A stretch of DNA of 64,000 bases, from positions 806,001 through 870,000 of the forward strand of contig NZ_CP012159.1 of the NCBI RefSeq assembly GCF_001189295.1, given 5' to 3'. The first letter of the stretch is position 1; each line of letters opens with the position of its first letter. Of the stretch, positions 9,442-18,023 are shown one piece after another. This stretch comes from Chondromyces crocatus. GTDB taxonomy: Bacteria > Myxococcota_A > Polyangia > Polyangiales > Polyangiaceae. Made by a program: the position numbers and the translations under genes. The notes under the pieces are model-generated. The model was not told the origin of the DNA, did no database searches, and saw nothing but the letters and a program-made list of their open reading frames with translations.

Positions 9442-11058
9442 CTAGCCGCCGCTCGCCTCCGCGAGCGCCGGACGGCGCCCCAGGGACATCTCGGCCATCA
9501 TGATCGGAGGCGCGTGCAAGCACATGATCTCCGGCTCTGCGGGAGCCGTCTGCTTCGCCATGCGCAGGGCCTCATCCATGGTTCGCGCCGTCTCCCATCC
9601 CAGCAGCTGCGGGATGTACTCGTTGTCGGCCCCCACCACGATGGTGCGTCCGAGGTGCTGTCGGCCGGCTTCGCCCCAGTACCACATGAAGAAGGGATGG
9701 GTCGGATGGTAGGCGTGACCGAACCGATACATCTCGAGGTAAGCGGGGTTCTGAGCGAACTTCTTCTCGTAGCGCTGGTGCAGTTCCATCGCGTCGCGCG
9801 TCTCGGGGAGCAGGCGGTGCACGAACTCGATGTAGGGCGCGTGGTGCTCGTTGTCGAAGAGGTCCGTGCAGGGGTGGAGGATGATCATCGTCCCCCCCTT
9901 TCTCACCATGGGGACGTTGCGGTAGAGATTGAAGAGATAGCCGCTGGCCATTACCTGGACGAGCAGCGGATTGAGGAATGAATTCACGTTGTACGGGCTG
10001 ATGTACGGAATGCCCGTGACGAGGATGTCCGCCTGGCCGACGACGGGCACGCAGTACTGATCGAAGCTGCGCCGCAGCGTGTGCTCGTGGGCAGCCTCCG
10101 TCTCTCCAGCGAACACACCCGTCACACCATAGGGGGACGGCACGCGCTGGAAGATGGCCTGGCGCGCCGGCTGAGGAACCTTCGACAGCGTGAAGCGCAG
10201 GGCCCTCAAGGCGCTCCGCTCGTTGGGGGTGAGGTCGTCCTCGTTCTTGGCCAGGAACTCGAGGGGCCGATCGAACATCCGGTTGTTGATCGTCGTCTCG
10301 ATGGTGAAGACGTTGACCTTCTTGTTGAGCAGCCTGCCCATGCGCACGACACTGGTATTCAATGCCGACGTCTTGGGATCCATGTAGGAGTGGCAATCGC
10401 GCATGACGCGGGGATTGTGGTGTGCGCGGAGGCTGCGGTATCCGCACAGACCCACGGCGACCGATTTGTGGCCGCCGTCCATGGGCACGAGGTTGAGATT
10501 CACATAGATGATGAGATCGCTCTCGGCGGCTCGCCGGTTGATCTCCACCTCCTCGCCTTCATCGGTGGTCCCGATGTACTTCATGTTGGCGAGGTTCTCG
10601 GCGTCGTGGTTGTAGAGCTTCTTCGGCCAGAAGGCGTTGAAGATCTTGTCGCCGACGATGTGCCGGACCTCCCAGTCCTTCATGCGGCGATGCACGCTCG
10701 TGGCGATGATGATCTCCACGTCGTCGACGCCGTAGTCGTTCAGGAGATCGAGCACGATGGTGATGACGCGCTCGCGGATGTCGGGGCGCTTCATCGGAGG
10801 CAGTGGCAGGGAGATGTCGTCGACCGCGATGGTCACCTTCATCCCTGGGCGGAGCTTCGCGTAGAGCGGCTCGGAGTTGTAGGGATGGTTGATCGCGTAG
10901 CGGATCGCCGCGTCCACGTTCTTGAGCGCCTCGAGGGGCGGCTTCGGATAGATGACGCGGGTGCCGGTCGGCAGGTCGACCTCGACGAGCTGATCGCCGG
11001 AGAAGAGCGTGCGCGGGGCGCTGCGGCTATCGAGGGTGACGACGCAAGGATGACTCAT
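9442..11058 (-). CDS. LarA-like protein, nickel-pincer nucleotide racemase/epimerase family (DUF2088)
   Basis: Protein of 538 aa, longer than typical LarA (about 420-430). Family marks in order: AVDDISLP (81-86 region), ATSVHRRM (His123-Arg124, matching GTHR of LarA), YNHDAEN (His151), and DGGHKSVAVGL (Lys198) followed by RAHHNPRV (His213-His214), which align by pattern with the lysine that carries the pincer cofactor and the downstream histidine of lactate racemase. The known family uses a nickel-pincer nucleotide for hydride-transfer racemisation or epimerisation of 2-hydroxy acids. No larB, larC or larE is in the window, so the cofactor would be made elsewhere. It sits between a HAD phosphatase (18-base gap) and the HExxH gene (12-base gap). 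Confidence 0.82.
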   Translation of the reverse strand: MSHPCVVTLDSRSAPRTLFSGDQLVEVDLPTGTRVIYPKPPLEALKNVDAAIRYAINHPYNSEPLYAKLRPGMKVTIAVDDISLPLPPMKRPDIRERVITIVLDLLNDYGVDDVEIIIATSVHRRMKDWEVRHIVGDKIFNAFWPKKLYNHDAENLANMKYIGTTDEGEEVEINRRAAESDLIIYVNLNLVPMDGGHKSVAVGLCGYRSLRAHHNPRVMRDCHSYMDPKTSALNTSVVRMGRLLNKKVNVFTIETTINNRMFDRPLEFLAKNEDDLTPNERSALRALRFTLSKVPQPARQAIFQRVPSPYGVTGVFAGETEAAHEHTLRRSFDQYCVPVVGQADILVTGIPYISPYNVNSFLNPLLVQVMASGYLFNLYRNVPMVRKGGTMIILHPCTDLFDNEHHAPYIEFVHRLLPETRDAMELHQRYEKKFAQNPAYLEMYRFGHAYHPTHPFFMWYWGEAGRQHLGRTIVVGADNEYIPQLLGWETARTMDEALRMAKQTAPAEPEIMCLHAPPIMMAEMSLGRRPALAEASGG

Positions 11059-11076
11059 GGGATGAATGGCTCCGAA

Positions 11077-11739
11077 TCAGGCGGCGAGATCGAGAATGGG
11101 CCAGTGGTAGGCTTGAGCCAGGAGCTTCAAGCGGCGGTCGGGGTTGACCGCTGCCGGGTAGCCGACGACAGACAGCATCGGGACGTCGGAGTAGCTGTCC
11201 GAGTAGGCGAAGCACTCGTCCAGGTTGTGTCCCTTGGCCCGCGCGTGCTCGCGGACGAGCCGAGCCTTCTCGGGGCCGGCGACCACAGGCCGGAGCAGCT
11301 TGCCGGTGGCGAAGAAGTCTTTGATCTCCAGCCGGTTGGCGATCACGTCGGTCGCGCCGAGGTGATCTCGGAGCCGGTTGGCGAGGAAATCCAGTGCGCC
11401 GGTGATGAGGACGACGTCGTGCCCCTTGTCGAGGCTGCATCGGACCAGGTCACGCGCTTTGGGGAGGATGGCTGGCTTCATCACCTTGTCGAAGGTCTCC
11501 TCCGCCAGGCACACCAACCTGTCCTCCGAGACGCCCTCGAACGACGTGAAAAGCATCTCATTGAACAGGCGTCGATCACGGGTCTCGGCCAGTACCATCC
11601 AGGGCGCCTTCACGATCGCTCGCCCGAGCTTCGCGACGCTGTGCAGCGGCGTTGGCTGGTTGAGCATGTAAAATAGCGTCGGGTGCACCAGGTTCGTCGT
11701 GATCAATGTGCCGTCCACATCGAAGTAGCTCGCCGGCAT
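11077..11739 (-). CDS. HAD-superfamily hydrolase, subfamily IB (SerB-like phosphatase)
   Basis: Phosphatase of 220 aa. Motif I is YFDVDGTL, with the nucleophile and acid/base aspartates at residues 7 and 9; motif II is the Thr of LITGALDF; motifs III/IV lie in AGPEKARLVREHARAKG and AYSDSYSDVPML, with the metal aspartates in SDSYSD. The helical cap between motifs I and II is of the C1 type, as in phosphoserine phosphatase and the IB group. ATG at 11739. First gene of the unit with the LarA-like and HExxH genes. The natural substrate cannot be read; a phosphorylated small acid or amino-acid derivative fits the family. Confidence 0.85.
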   Translation of the reverse strand: MPASYFDVDGTLITTNLVHPTLFYMLNQPTPLHSVAKLGRAIVKAPWMVLAETRDRRLFNEMLFTSFEGVSEDRLVCLAEETFDKVMKPAILPKARDLVRCSLDKGHDVVLITGALDFLANRLRDHLGATDVIANRLEIKDFFATGKLLRPVVAGPEKARLVREHARAKGHNLDECFAYSDSYSDVPMLSVVGYPAAVNPDRRLKLLAQAYHWPILDLAA

Positions 11740-11923
11740 GGCAGGGAGATCCCCTTGGAGGCCGGTCGAGTCAAGGGTAAGGCGACGCGAATAGCTCTAC
11801 GCGGTGTCTCCGCGCCCGTGATCCAGGGGCAGACGGCAGCGTCATCCGCTCAGCCGCTTCGTGCGTCTCGACGACATAGGACCGGCGCCCGCCTCAAGAG
11901 ATCCAGCGACACCGGCGTCATGG

Positions 11924-12631
11924 TCATCTGGCTCGCAACAGGCTCACGACCACGCGCGCACGCGCATTCTGGAAGTAGGTGTCCAGCGCTTGGGCCAGCC
12001 GCTGGCTCACATACCAGCGCTTGAGCAGAGGCAAGACGTCACTGAACCGCTGATCTTTGAACGGCGTCGAGCCCGAGCGCAGCGCGGCTCGCAGCTCGTA
12101 CTCGCTCGGTTCCAGCATGGGTGTGACCATTCGATCGAGGTAGAGGCTCGCACGCGCTTGCCGACGGAGGAAGGTGTCGAGCTCGTCCGAAGCGAACCCC
12201 TCTGCGCGCATCGCCGCCAGCAGTCGTTCTTTGCCTCGAACACGCTGAATGAGCGCCTCCCGGGCGGCCTCGGCGCGTGCCGCGATCTCTTCGGGCCGGG
12301 GGGAAGGATCCGTCGTCAAGCTCGCCAGCATCGTCTCGGCGATGTGCCGATCCATCGCAGCGCGGACGTGACGGTCCAGGAACGACGCTGCCTCCTGATC
12401 TGGATCCGCCAGCGCCTCGAGGCGAGCTTCGAAGGCCAGCTCGCGCGCGAAAATGAACTGTGGCCGGTCTTCGCCTCCCGTTTCAGGTGAATGCCAGCGA
12501 ACCACCACCCGATCGACCATCACCGCTTTCGGGGCAGGCTTCGCGACCGGCTGCGCGAGCGAGGGCGTCGTCACCGCGGCGAACGTCATGCAGAGCCAGA
12601 GCAGCGCGGCCGCCCGTTTCCTTGCGCCCAT
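11924..12631 (-). CDS. exported protein of unknown function
   Basis: Protein of 235 aa with an N-terminal signal peptide (hydrophobic run ALLWLCMTFAAVTTPSLAQ, cleavage likely after AQ) and a charged, mostly helical body rich in Ala, Arg and Glu. The layout of helices resembles the N-terminal region of SurA/PpiC-type periplasmic chaperones, but no parvulin domain is visible, so this is only a hint. It is the last gene of a run: 8 bases separate it from the enoyl-CoA hydratase gene upstream. A lipoprotein lipobox is absent. Confidence 0.65.
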   Translation of the reverse strand: MGARKRAAALLWLCMTFAAVTTPSLAQPVAKPAPKAVMVDRVVVRWHSPETGGEDRPQFIFARELAFEARLEALADPDQEAASFLDRHVRAAMDRHIAETMLASLTTDPSPRPEEIAARAEAAREALIQRVRGKERLLAAMRAEGFASDELDTFLRRQARASLYLDRMVTPMLEPSEYELRAALRSGSTPFKDQRFSDVLPLLKRWYVSQRLAQALDTYFQNARARVVVSLLRAR

Positions 12632-12640
12632 GGGCCGAGG

Positions 12641-13477
12641 TTAGCCCACCGTCTCCCTGGGAGCACGAGGCGCGCGCTCGGGTCCGTCGAGCCATTGCGA
12701 TACGGCTTTACGCCGCGGGGCTGCGCCGTGTCTCCCTTCCCCGGCACCGAAGGCGGACAACCCTTCGCGGAACTCTGGTTCGGCCAGGCTGGCGATGCCG
12801 TGCTGCAGCTCGTTTTCCAGTGCGTCCTCCAGCGTCATCCCCGCCTGTTCGTACGCGCTCAGCCGGTCCTCTCGTAGACATTGCTGCGGGAGCGCTGCGA
12901 GCTGTGTCGCGAGGTCCATTGCGGCGTTCAGCGCTTCGCCCCGCGGGACGACGCGGTTCACGAGCCCCATGCGAATCGCCTCCTCCGAGCCCACGGCGCG
13001 GCCCGTCAGAATCAGGTCGAGCGCGTGGCTCAGCCCGATGAGACGAGGCAATCGGACCGTCCCGCCGTCGATGAGTGGAACCCCGAACCGGCGACAGAAC
13101 ACGCCGAGGACGGCGTCCTCGGCGGCGACTCGCAGGTCACACCAGAGCGCGAGCTCCAGCCCGCCAGCCACTGCGTACCCTTCGATCGCGGCAATGACGG
13201 GTTTCGACAGCAGCATCCGTGTGGGCCCCAGCGGGCCGTCTCCTTCCGGCTCCACCCGGTTCCCGTGACCGGAAGCCAGCGCCTTCAGGTCAGCGCCTGC
13301 GCAAAACGTGTCGCCAGCGCCCGTGAAGACCGCGACCTTGGCCGCCGGGTCGGCGTCGAAGCGTCGGAAAGCGTCAGCGAGGGCGGCGGCGGTCGGGCCA
13401 TCCACGGCATTGCGGACCTCCGGCCTGTCCAGTGTGACCAGGGCAATGGTGTCGGTGACGCGGTAATGAACGGTCAT
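12641..13477 (-). CDS. enoyl-CoA hydratase/isomerase family protein
   Basis: Crotonase-fold enzyme of 278 aa acting on acyl-CoA. Oxyanion-hole segments are visible in FTGAGDTFCAGADLKAL and EGYAVAGGLELAL; the second carries the conserved GG. Family signature residues continue through CDLRVAAEDA and the helix GLVNRVVP. The ATG at 13477 is chosen: its A is the last base of the preceding TGA, so the two genes overlap by one base (TGATG) and are probably translationally coupled. A TTG one codon earlier is possible. The hydratase, isomerase and hydrolase branches cannot be told apart from motifs alone. Its coupling to a histidine kinase is unusual. Confidence 0.88.
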   Translation of the reverse strand: MTVHYRVTDTIALVTLDRPEVRNAVDGPTAAALADAFRRFDADPAAKVAVFTGAGDTFCAGADLKALASGHGNRVEPEGDGPLGPTRMLLSKPVIAAIEGYAVAGGLELALWCDLRVAAEDAVLGVFCRRFGVPLIDGGTVRLPRLIGLSHALDLILTGRAVGSEEAIRMGLVNRVVPRGEALNAAMDLATQLAALPQQCLREDRLSAYEQAGMTLEDALENELQHGIASLAEPEFREGLSAFGAGEGRHGAAPRRKAVSQWLDGPERAPRAPRETVG

Positions 13478-15714
13478 CAAGCAGATTCCTCGCTTGCTGT
13501 GCGCTCGTCGATGTCGTTGGCCTGGACTCGGCCAGGTTGCCTTCGGGCCGTGACGCTCGCGAGCGCCTCGAGCGCCTCTCGGATGCTGAATGGTTTGAGG
13601 AGGCAGCGGTGCGCCGTGAGTGCGAGGAAGCGGCGGGATTCTGCTGTGTAGGCACCCCCGGTCATGAAGACGAAGCGATTACAAAGCTCGGGCCGGATCG
13701 AGGTGAGCGCTTCGACGAGATCCATCCCCGTCATTCCAGTCATCATCAGGTCGCAGAGGATGGCGTCGAATGAATATCCCTCTCTCGCGATTTCCAAGGC
13801 GACGCGGCTGCTCGTCGCCGTCGTCACGTCATAGTAATCGCTGAGGGCCGTGTCGAGGGAGCGCACCAGGGCCGGTTCGTCATCCACGATCAGCAGGCGG
13901 GGACGTGCGATGCTGAGCAATGGTGTTGCAGGCGCTACGCGGAGGCTGGGCTCGCATGCGTTCGCGTCCCCGAGCGTCGGGGCATGTGATTCGACAGCGG
14001 CAGGCAAAACCACGCGGAAGGTGGAGCCTTCGCCTTCGATGGAGCGGGCGGTGAGCTCTCCACCGAGTTCACTCACGATGTGGCGGCAGATGGCGAGCCC
14101 CAGGCCGGTACCACGACCTGGTGGCTTGGTGGTGAAGAAGGGCTCGAAGATACGAGGTAGCGTGGCTTCGGGGATGCCACTGCCCGTATCGCTCACCTCG
14201 ATGATGACCTTCCTGGCACCGTCCATCGACGTGCGGATCCGGATCTCATTGTGCTCGGGATCGCCTTCTTCGATCGCGTCGATGGCGTTGAGCAAGAGGT
14301 TGAGGAAGACCTGTCCGAGCCGGCTTTTGTTGCCCAGAACGAGCTGCGTGGAGCCATAGACACGCGTCAGATGAGCGCGTCTGCGCAGGTCGCTGGCGGC
14401 GAGCGCGGCTGCAGAGTCGACGATCTCGCGAACATCGACGGGTGAGGGATCGTTGCGCGTTCGCGCGAACATCTTGAGATCGCCGACGATGGCGCGCACC
14501 CTCGAGGAGCCTTCGATGGCATCGGTGATCGAGTTCTCGGCCTTGGTCAGTCGTCGATCGTTGATCTGAGACAGCTCACGCGCTGCGACTTCCAGGTTGA
14601 GCGCCATGTAGGCGAGCGGATTGTTGATCTCGTGTGCCACGCCGGCGGCGAGCGTCCCGAGGGATGCCATGCGCTCGGTGACGAGAAGCTGCTCTTGCAT
14701 CCGGCGGCGCTCGCTGACGTCGCGGGCGACGACGAGGCGTGCAGGCGCGCCCTCGAAGAGGATCTCGCGCGCGGGGGCCGCCTCGATCGTCACGATCTCC
14801 CCGTCTCTTCTCAGGAAGCGCAGCTCGTCATGGGCGGCGAGCGCAGGAGAGTCGATCGGTCTGTGTGAGCGTGCGAGCATGCGCTCGCGATCGTCGGGAT
14901 GCACGAAGTCGAGGCCGCTCTGACCGACCAGCTCGTCGACCTGCTCCGCGCCGAAGCACCTCGCCGCCGCCTGGTTGGCCCAGACCACGAGCCCGTCGCG
15001 ATGAATGAGGACGAGGTCGGGGATGCTTTCGAGGACGCCCTGGAGATCCTGCTTGCTGCGAAGCAGCGCCACATGGGCCTCCTGAAGCTCCGCGCGCATG
15101 CGGGCCATCTCTTCCGTGAGGGCTCGAAGGCCGAGCAAGGCCCGCGAGCCGCGTCGGGCGCGCTCGAGCAGCGGCATCGGAGGAGGAGGCGTGATGGTGT
15201 ACGTGGCGCGGTGGTCCTCGATGTGGGCCTCGACAGGAGCCCAGGGGAGGCCGAGCAGCGTGGGTGTGGCTGCCATGGCGCCGCGGCAGATGCGGAAGAA
15301 GCTACGGCCCGAGCGAAAACATGAGGGAAACTCCATCGCCAGGAGGAGCCGCCCGTCGGGCTCTCGGCAGAGCGTGGTCTGCATGTGAAGGAACGCGAGC
15401 GGCACGATCCAGCGGGCCGCGAGGTCGTAGACGTCGCGAGCGTCTGCGAGGAGGCCGGCCAGACGGCGTACGACATCGTGAGGAGGAGCCGTCAAAAGCC
15501 CGGCGCCGATACGGGCGGCTTGCTCGGGGCTCTGACAGATGGCCTCGAGTCGATCGCAGAGTGTCGCGAACGTATCCCAGTCGACGCGGCTCTTCGGATC
15601 GCTGAGCCTCTCCAGCGAGAAGCGTCGTCCGTGAAATAGTTGTTCTGAAGAGAACCCCTCCACGCGCGCCGCATCGAGCAACGCGCGTGTGACCTGACAA
15701 GACACTTCGTTCAT
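13477..15714 (-). CDS. hybrid sensor histidine kinase: N-terminal sensor domain, PAS, HisKA/HATPase, receiver
   Basis: Soluble hybrid kinase of 745 aa with no membrane segment. Residues 1-180 form a helical/beta domain resembling the ligand-binding N-domain seen in some AraC-type regulators and myxobacterial kinases. A coiled-coil-like linker (about 195-225) leads to a PAS domain (about 226-335), a HisKA domain with phosphoacceptor His361 in GVAHEINNPL, an ATPase domain with NLLLNAID (N box), DTGSGIPE and GRGTGLGL, and a C-terminal receiver with Asp611-612, phosphoacceptor Asp655 and Lys707. No output domain, so the signal must pass to another protein. It starts 17 bases after the glutamate dehydrogenase gene. 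Confidence 0.92.
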   Translation of the reverse strand: MNEVSCQVTRALLDAARVEGFSSEQLFHGRRFSLERLSDPKSRVDWDTFATLCDRLEAICQSPEQAARIGAGLLTAPPHDVVRRLAGLLADARDVYDLAARWIVPLAFLHMQTTLCREPDGRLLLAMEFPSCFRSGRSFFRICRGAMAATPTLLGLPWAPVEAHIEDHRATYTITPPPPMPLLERARRGSRALLGLRALTEEMARMRAELQEAHVALLRSKQDLQGVLESIPDLVLIHRDGLVVWANQAAARCFGAEQVDELVGQSGLDFVHPDDRERMLARSHRPIDSPALAAHDELRFLRRDGEIVTIEAAPAREILFEGAPARLVVARDVSERRRMQEQLLVTERMASLGTLAAGVAHEINNPLAYMALNLEVAARELSQINDRRLTKAENSITDAIEGSSRVRAIVGDLKMFARTRNDPSPVDVREIVDSAAALAASDLRRRAHLTRVYGSTQLVLGNKSRLGQVFLNLLLNAIDAIEEGDPEHNEIRIRTSMDGARKVIIEVSDTGSGIPEATLPRIFEPFFTTKPPGRGTGLGLAICRHIVSELGGELTARSIEGEGSTFRVVLPAAVESHAPTLGDANACEPSLRVAPATPLLSIARPRLLIVDDEPALVRSLDTALSDYYDVTTATSSRVALEIAREGYSFDAILCDLMMTGMTGMDLVEALTSIRPELCNRFVFMTGGAYTAESRRFLALTAHRCLLKPFSIREALEALASVTARRQPGRVQANDIDERTASEESA

Positions 15715-15731
15715 TTCCCCCCCCTGTCACG

Positions 15732-16961
15732 CTAAGCGCCGCGCAGCTCTGTGGCTCGAGCGACTCGGTCGATCGCAACGATGAACGCCGCGGTCCGCAT
15801 GTCGACCGAGTGCGCCTGGGCTACCTCCGCGAGCTTTGCGTAGGCGGGGCGCATGATCGTCTCGAGCTCTCGCCGTACACGCGCTTCATCCCAAGCAAAC
15901 TGCTGAATGTTCTGGACCCACTCGAAGTAGCTCACGGTCACGCCCCCCGCGTTGGCATATATATCAGGAATGACGGTGATCCCTCGCCGATGAAGAATTT
16001 CGTCGGCATCCGGCGTGGTGGGGCCGTTGGCTCCCTCGACGATGAGTGAACACTGAACTTCACGAGCGACGACGGGGGTGATCACTCCGCCGAGCGCCGC
16101 GGGAATCAGCACATCACCGCGCTGAAGGACGAGCGCTTCCCGCTGCACGCTGGGGGCCTTCCAGCCCGCGAGCGAGCGATGAGTCGCCTGCCAGGCGAGC
16201 GCACCTGAAATGTCGAGTCCTGCCGGGTCGTAGTACGAGCCAGTGTGATCCCCGATACCCAATATTTTTCCGCCGGCGCCTGCGATGAGCCGGGCCGCGT
16301 TGTTGCCCACATTGCCGAAACCCTGAATGATGTAAGTCGCATCAGCGAGGGTTTTGCCTTGTGACTTGAGGTGCTCCTCTGTGGCGATCATGACACCGCG
16401 GCCGGTCGCCTCTTCACGTCCCACCGAGCCGAAAAGATCGACCGGCTTGCCCGTCACCACGCCGGGCCGGAAACCATGGAACTTGGAATACTCATCCATG
16501 ATCCATGCCATCACCTGAGCGTTGGTGTTCACGTCGGGAGCCGGAATGTCGACCGTATCGCCGATGAGTTCGTGAATGCCGGCCGTGAATTTCCGGGTGA
16601 GCCGCTCGAGCTCCCCCCGAGAGAGGGTGGCCGGATCGACGGTGATTCCCCCCTTGGCCCCTCCGTAGGGGATGCCGACGACCGCCGTTTTCCAGGTCAT
16701 GAGCGACGCGAGCGCCCGGACTTCGTCGATCTCCACTTCCGGATGGAAGCGAAGCCCGCCCTTGAAGGGGCCGCGTGCATTGTCATGCTGGACGCGGAAT
16801 CCGGTAAACGTTCCGATCGTGCCATCATCCATGCGGATGTTGCACTCCACCCGGATCTCGCGGTGCGGCGTCTCGAGCTGCTTCTTCACCGCCTCCGAGA
16901 GCCCCAGGATTGAGGCTGCGCGCTCGAAGTAACGGTTCACATCGGCGAACGAGTTGGACAT
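15732..16961 (-). CDS. gdhA: glutamate dehydrogenase (Glu/Leu/Phe/Val dehydrogenase family)
   Basis: Oxidative deamination of glutamate to 2-oxoglutarate or the reverse; 409 aa, matching the ~410 aa hexameric class. The ATG at 16961 is chosen because GGAGGG lies just upstream; the frame extends 30 codons further without a ribosome site. Substrate-binding lysines are in GPFKGGLRFHP and MTWKTA, the catalytic Lys in PYGGAKGGI, and the dinucleotide fold in QGFGNVG. C-terminal family marks include PDIYANAGGVTVSYFEW. Coenzyme preference is not certain. First gene of a run with the hybrid kinase, crotonase and exported protein; a long 461-base leader region lies upstream. Confidence 0.93.
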   Translation of the reverse strand: MSNSFADVNRYFERAASILGLSEAVKKQLETPHREIRVECNIRMDDGTIGTFTGFRVQHDNARGPFKGGLRFHPEVEIDEVRALASLMTWKTAVVGIPYGGAKGGITVDPATLSRGELERLTRKFTAGIHELIGDTVDIPAPDVNTNAQVMAWIMDEYSKFHGFRPGVVTGKPVDLFGSVGREEATGRGVMIATEEHLKSQGKTLADATYIIQGFGNVGNNAARLIAGAGGKILGIGDHTGSYYDPAGLDISGALAWQATHRSLAGWKAPSVQREALVLQRGDVLIPAALGGVITPVVAREVQCSLIVEGANGPTTPDADEILHRRGITVIPDIYANAGGVTVSYFEWVQNIQQFAWDEARVRRELETIMRPAYAKLAEVAQAHSVDMRTAAFIVAIDRVARATELRGA

Positions 16962-17422
16962 GCTCCCTCCGTTCCGAATCGTCCCGGAAGTGCGGTGGGT
17001 TCTGCTCCCTCCTTCCGATGCTTCCGGGACAGGGTCTGCGCAGGGTCGCATGCACCCCGCGGGAGCGAAAGCCCGACTCGGTCGAGGTCAGGCGCTTTCG
17101 GACCAGCGAGAGCGCCCAGGCGAGCGTCCTTGTGACGTAGCGCTCGAAATCTGTGGCGGAGGGCTCGGACGTGGGGGATCGCGCGGCGCTAGCGTCGAGC
17201 GTTCGCGTGGGGATGAGGAGCGTGTCGGGATGAAGCACGCACTCGAACAGGATGGGTCAGGCCGTTCTCGACGCGCGTCGACACCAGCTCACCGTTCCGA
17301 CGAGCGCACTGACAGCGCCGAGCGTTGGCGTTGATTCTCATGAGGGATCTCCCCTCGCGCCCAGCAGGCACACTGCGGTCCCCGAGGAGAGTCCCGCAGG
17401 GCATGAGCACTCGTGTTGCCTG
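16962..17422 (-). other. 461-base non-coding stretch upstream of gdhA
   Basis: No reading frame with both a start codon and a plausible ribosome site was found on either strand, and no tRNA-like or strong hairpin structure was seen. It holds the gdhA ribosome-binding site at its lower end and presumably the gdhA promoter. The length is notable in an otherwise dense segment, so a small RNA or long leader cannot be excluded. Confidence 0.4.
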
Positions 17423-17767
17423 CTAAGCACGCGCTTGGGCCGCATCGCACAGCGCGGAGGAGAGGTGTCCCGCAAGCTCCTCCAGAGGCAGCTGTTCGGA
17501 CTCGAGCACGACGAGGCGCGCACCTGCCTCATTGGCAAGCAGGATGAATCGATCCGGTTCGCGATCGTGCAGATGACTGGGTACGACGATCACTTGTGGT
17601 CTCAATGCAATGGCCGTCTTCCACGCGGATGCTGACTCGCAGGTGCGGACGAGGAGCCGTCTCCTCATGGCGACCTTGCGGCAGCGGCTCAGTAACAATG
17701 GAGAACAATCGAGTGCCATCACAATAGGGATCCGAAATACCCTATTGTAATCACTTTGTTTCGACAT
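17423..17767 (-). CDS. small protein of unknown function, receiver-like fold without phosphoacceptor
   Basis: Protein of 114 aa if the ATG at 17767 is used. The order VMALDCSPLLLSRC, LLVRTCESASAWKTAI, PQVIVVPSHLHD and ARLVVLESEQLPLEEL resembles the beta/alpha alternation of CheY-like domains, but the residue at the expected phosphoacceptor position is not Asp, so phosphorylation is unlikely. An alternative ATG at 17719 would give 98 aa and would place a perfect 9-bp inverted repeat (17721-17748) directly in front of the start instead of inside codons 7-16. Neither start has a good ribosome site. Codon use is less GC-biased at the 5' end than in the neighbours. Function unknown. Confidence 0.5.
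   Translation of the reverse strand: MSKQSDYNRVFRIPIVMALDCSPLLLSRCRKVAMRRRLLVRTCESASAWKTAIALRPQVIVVPSHLHDREPDRFILLANEAGARLVVLESEQLPLEELAGHLSSALCDAAQARA
17721..17748. promoter_or_regulatory. perfect 9-bp inverted repeat, candidate operator
   Basis: ACAATAGGG, a 10-base spacer, then CCCTATTGT. Arm centres are 19 bases apart, about two helical turns, as for dimeric repressor sites. It ends 2 bases from the alternative ATG at 17719 and is AT-rich in GC-rich surroundings. Either an operator or an RNA hairpin controlling the small gene; inferred from sequence symmetry only. Confidence 0.45.
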
Positions 17768-18023
17768 GGCGGCTACCCACTCCCATCTGGCGCGCCAGCG
17801 CCACCAATCTCCGGGATAACTGAAGCCGCGCTCCTGTGAAAGAGAAAATCCCGCAGCAGGATCGGTGTAAGCCGTGATGCGAATGTCACTCGACGTTGCA
17901 CCTTGTGCGGCGACTTTCTCGACGACCTCACTTTGTATCGTTCCTGGCCCGCGAAAAGCGCGACGCAGGAGAGGCGTGGGTGGGGCAATGTGACCGCGAG
18001 ACGGTGGTGGAGCGCAATTCCCC

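Noticed and set aside
17423-17767. Functional CheY-type receiver
   Set aside because: The phosphoacceptor Asp is absent and the order of strands is only roughly similar.
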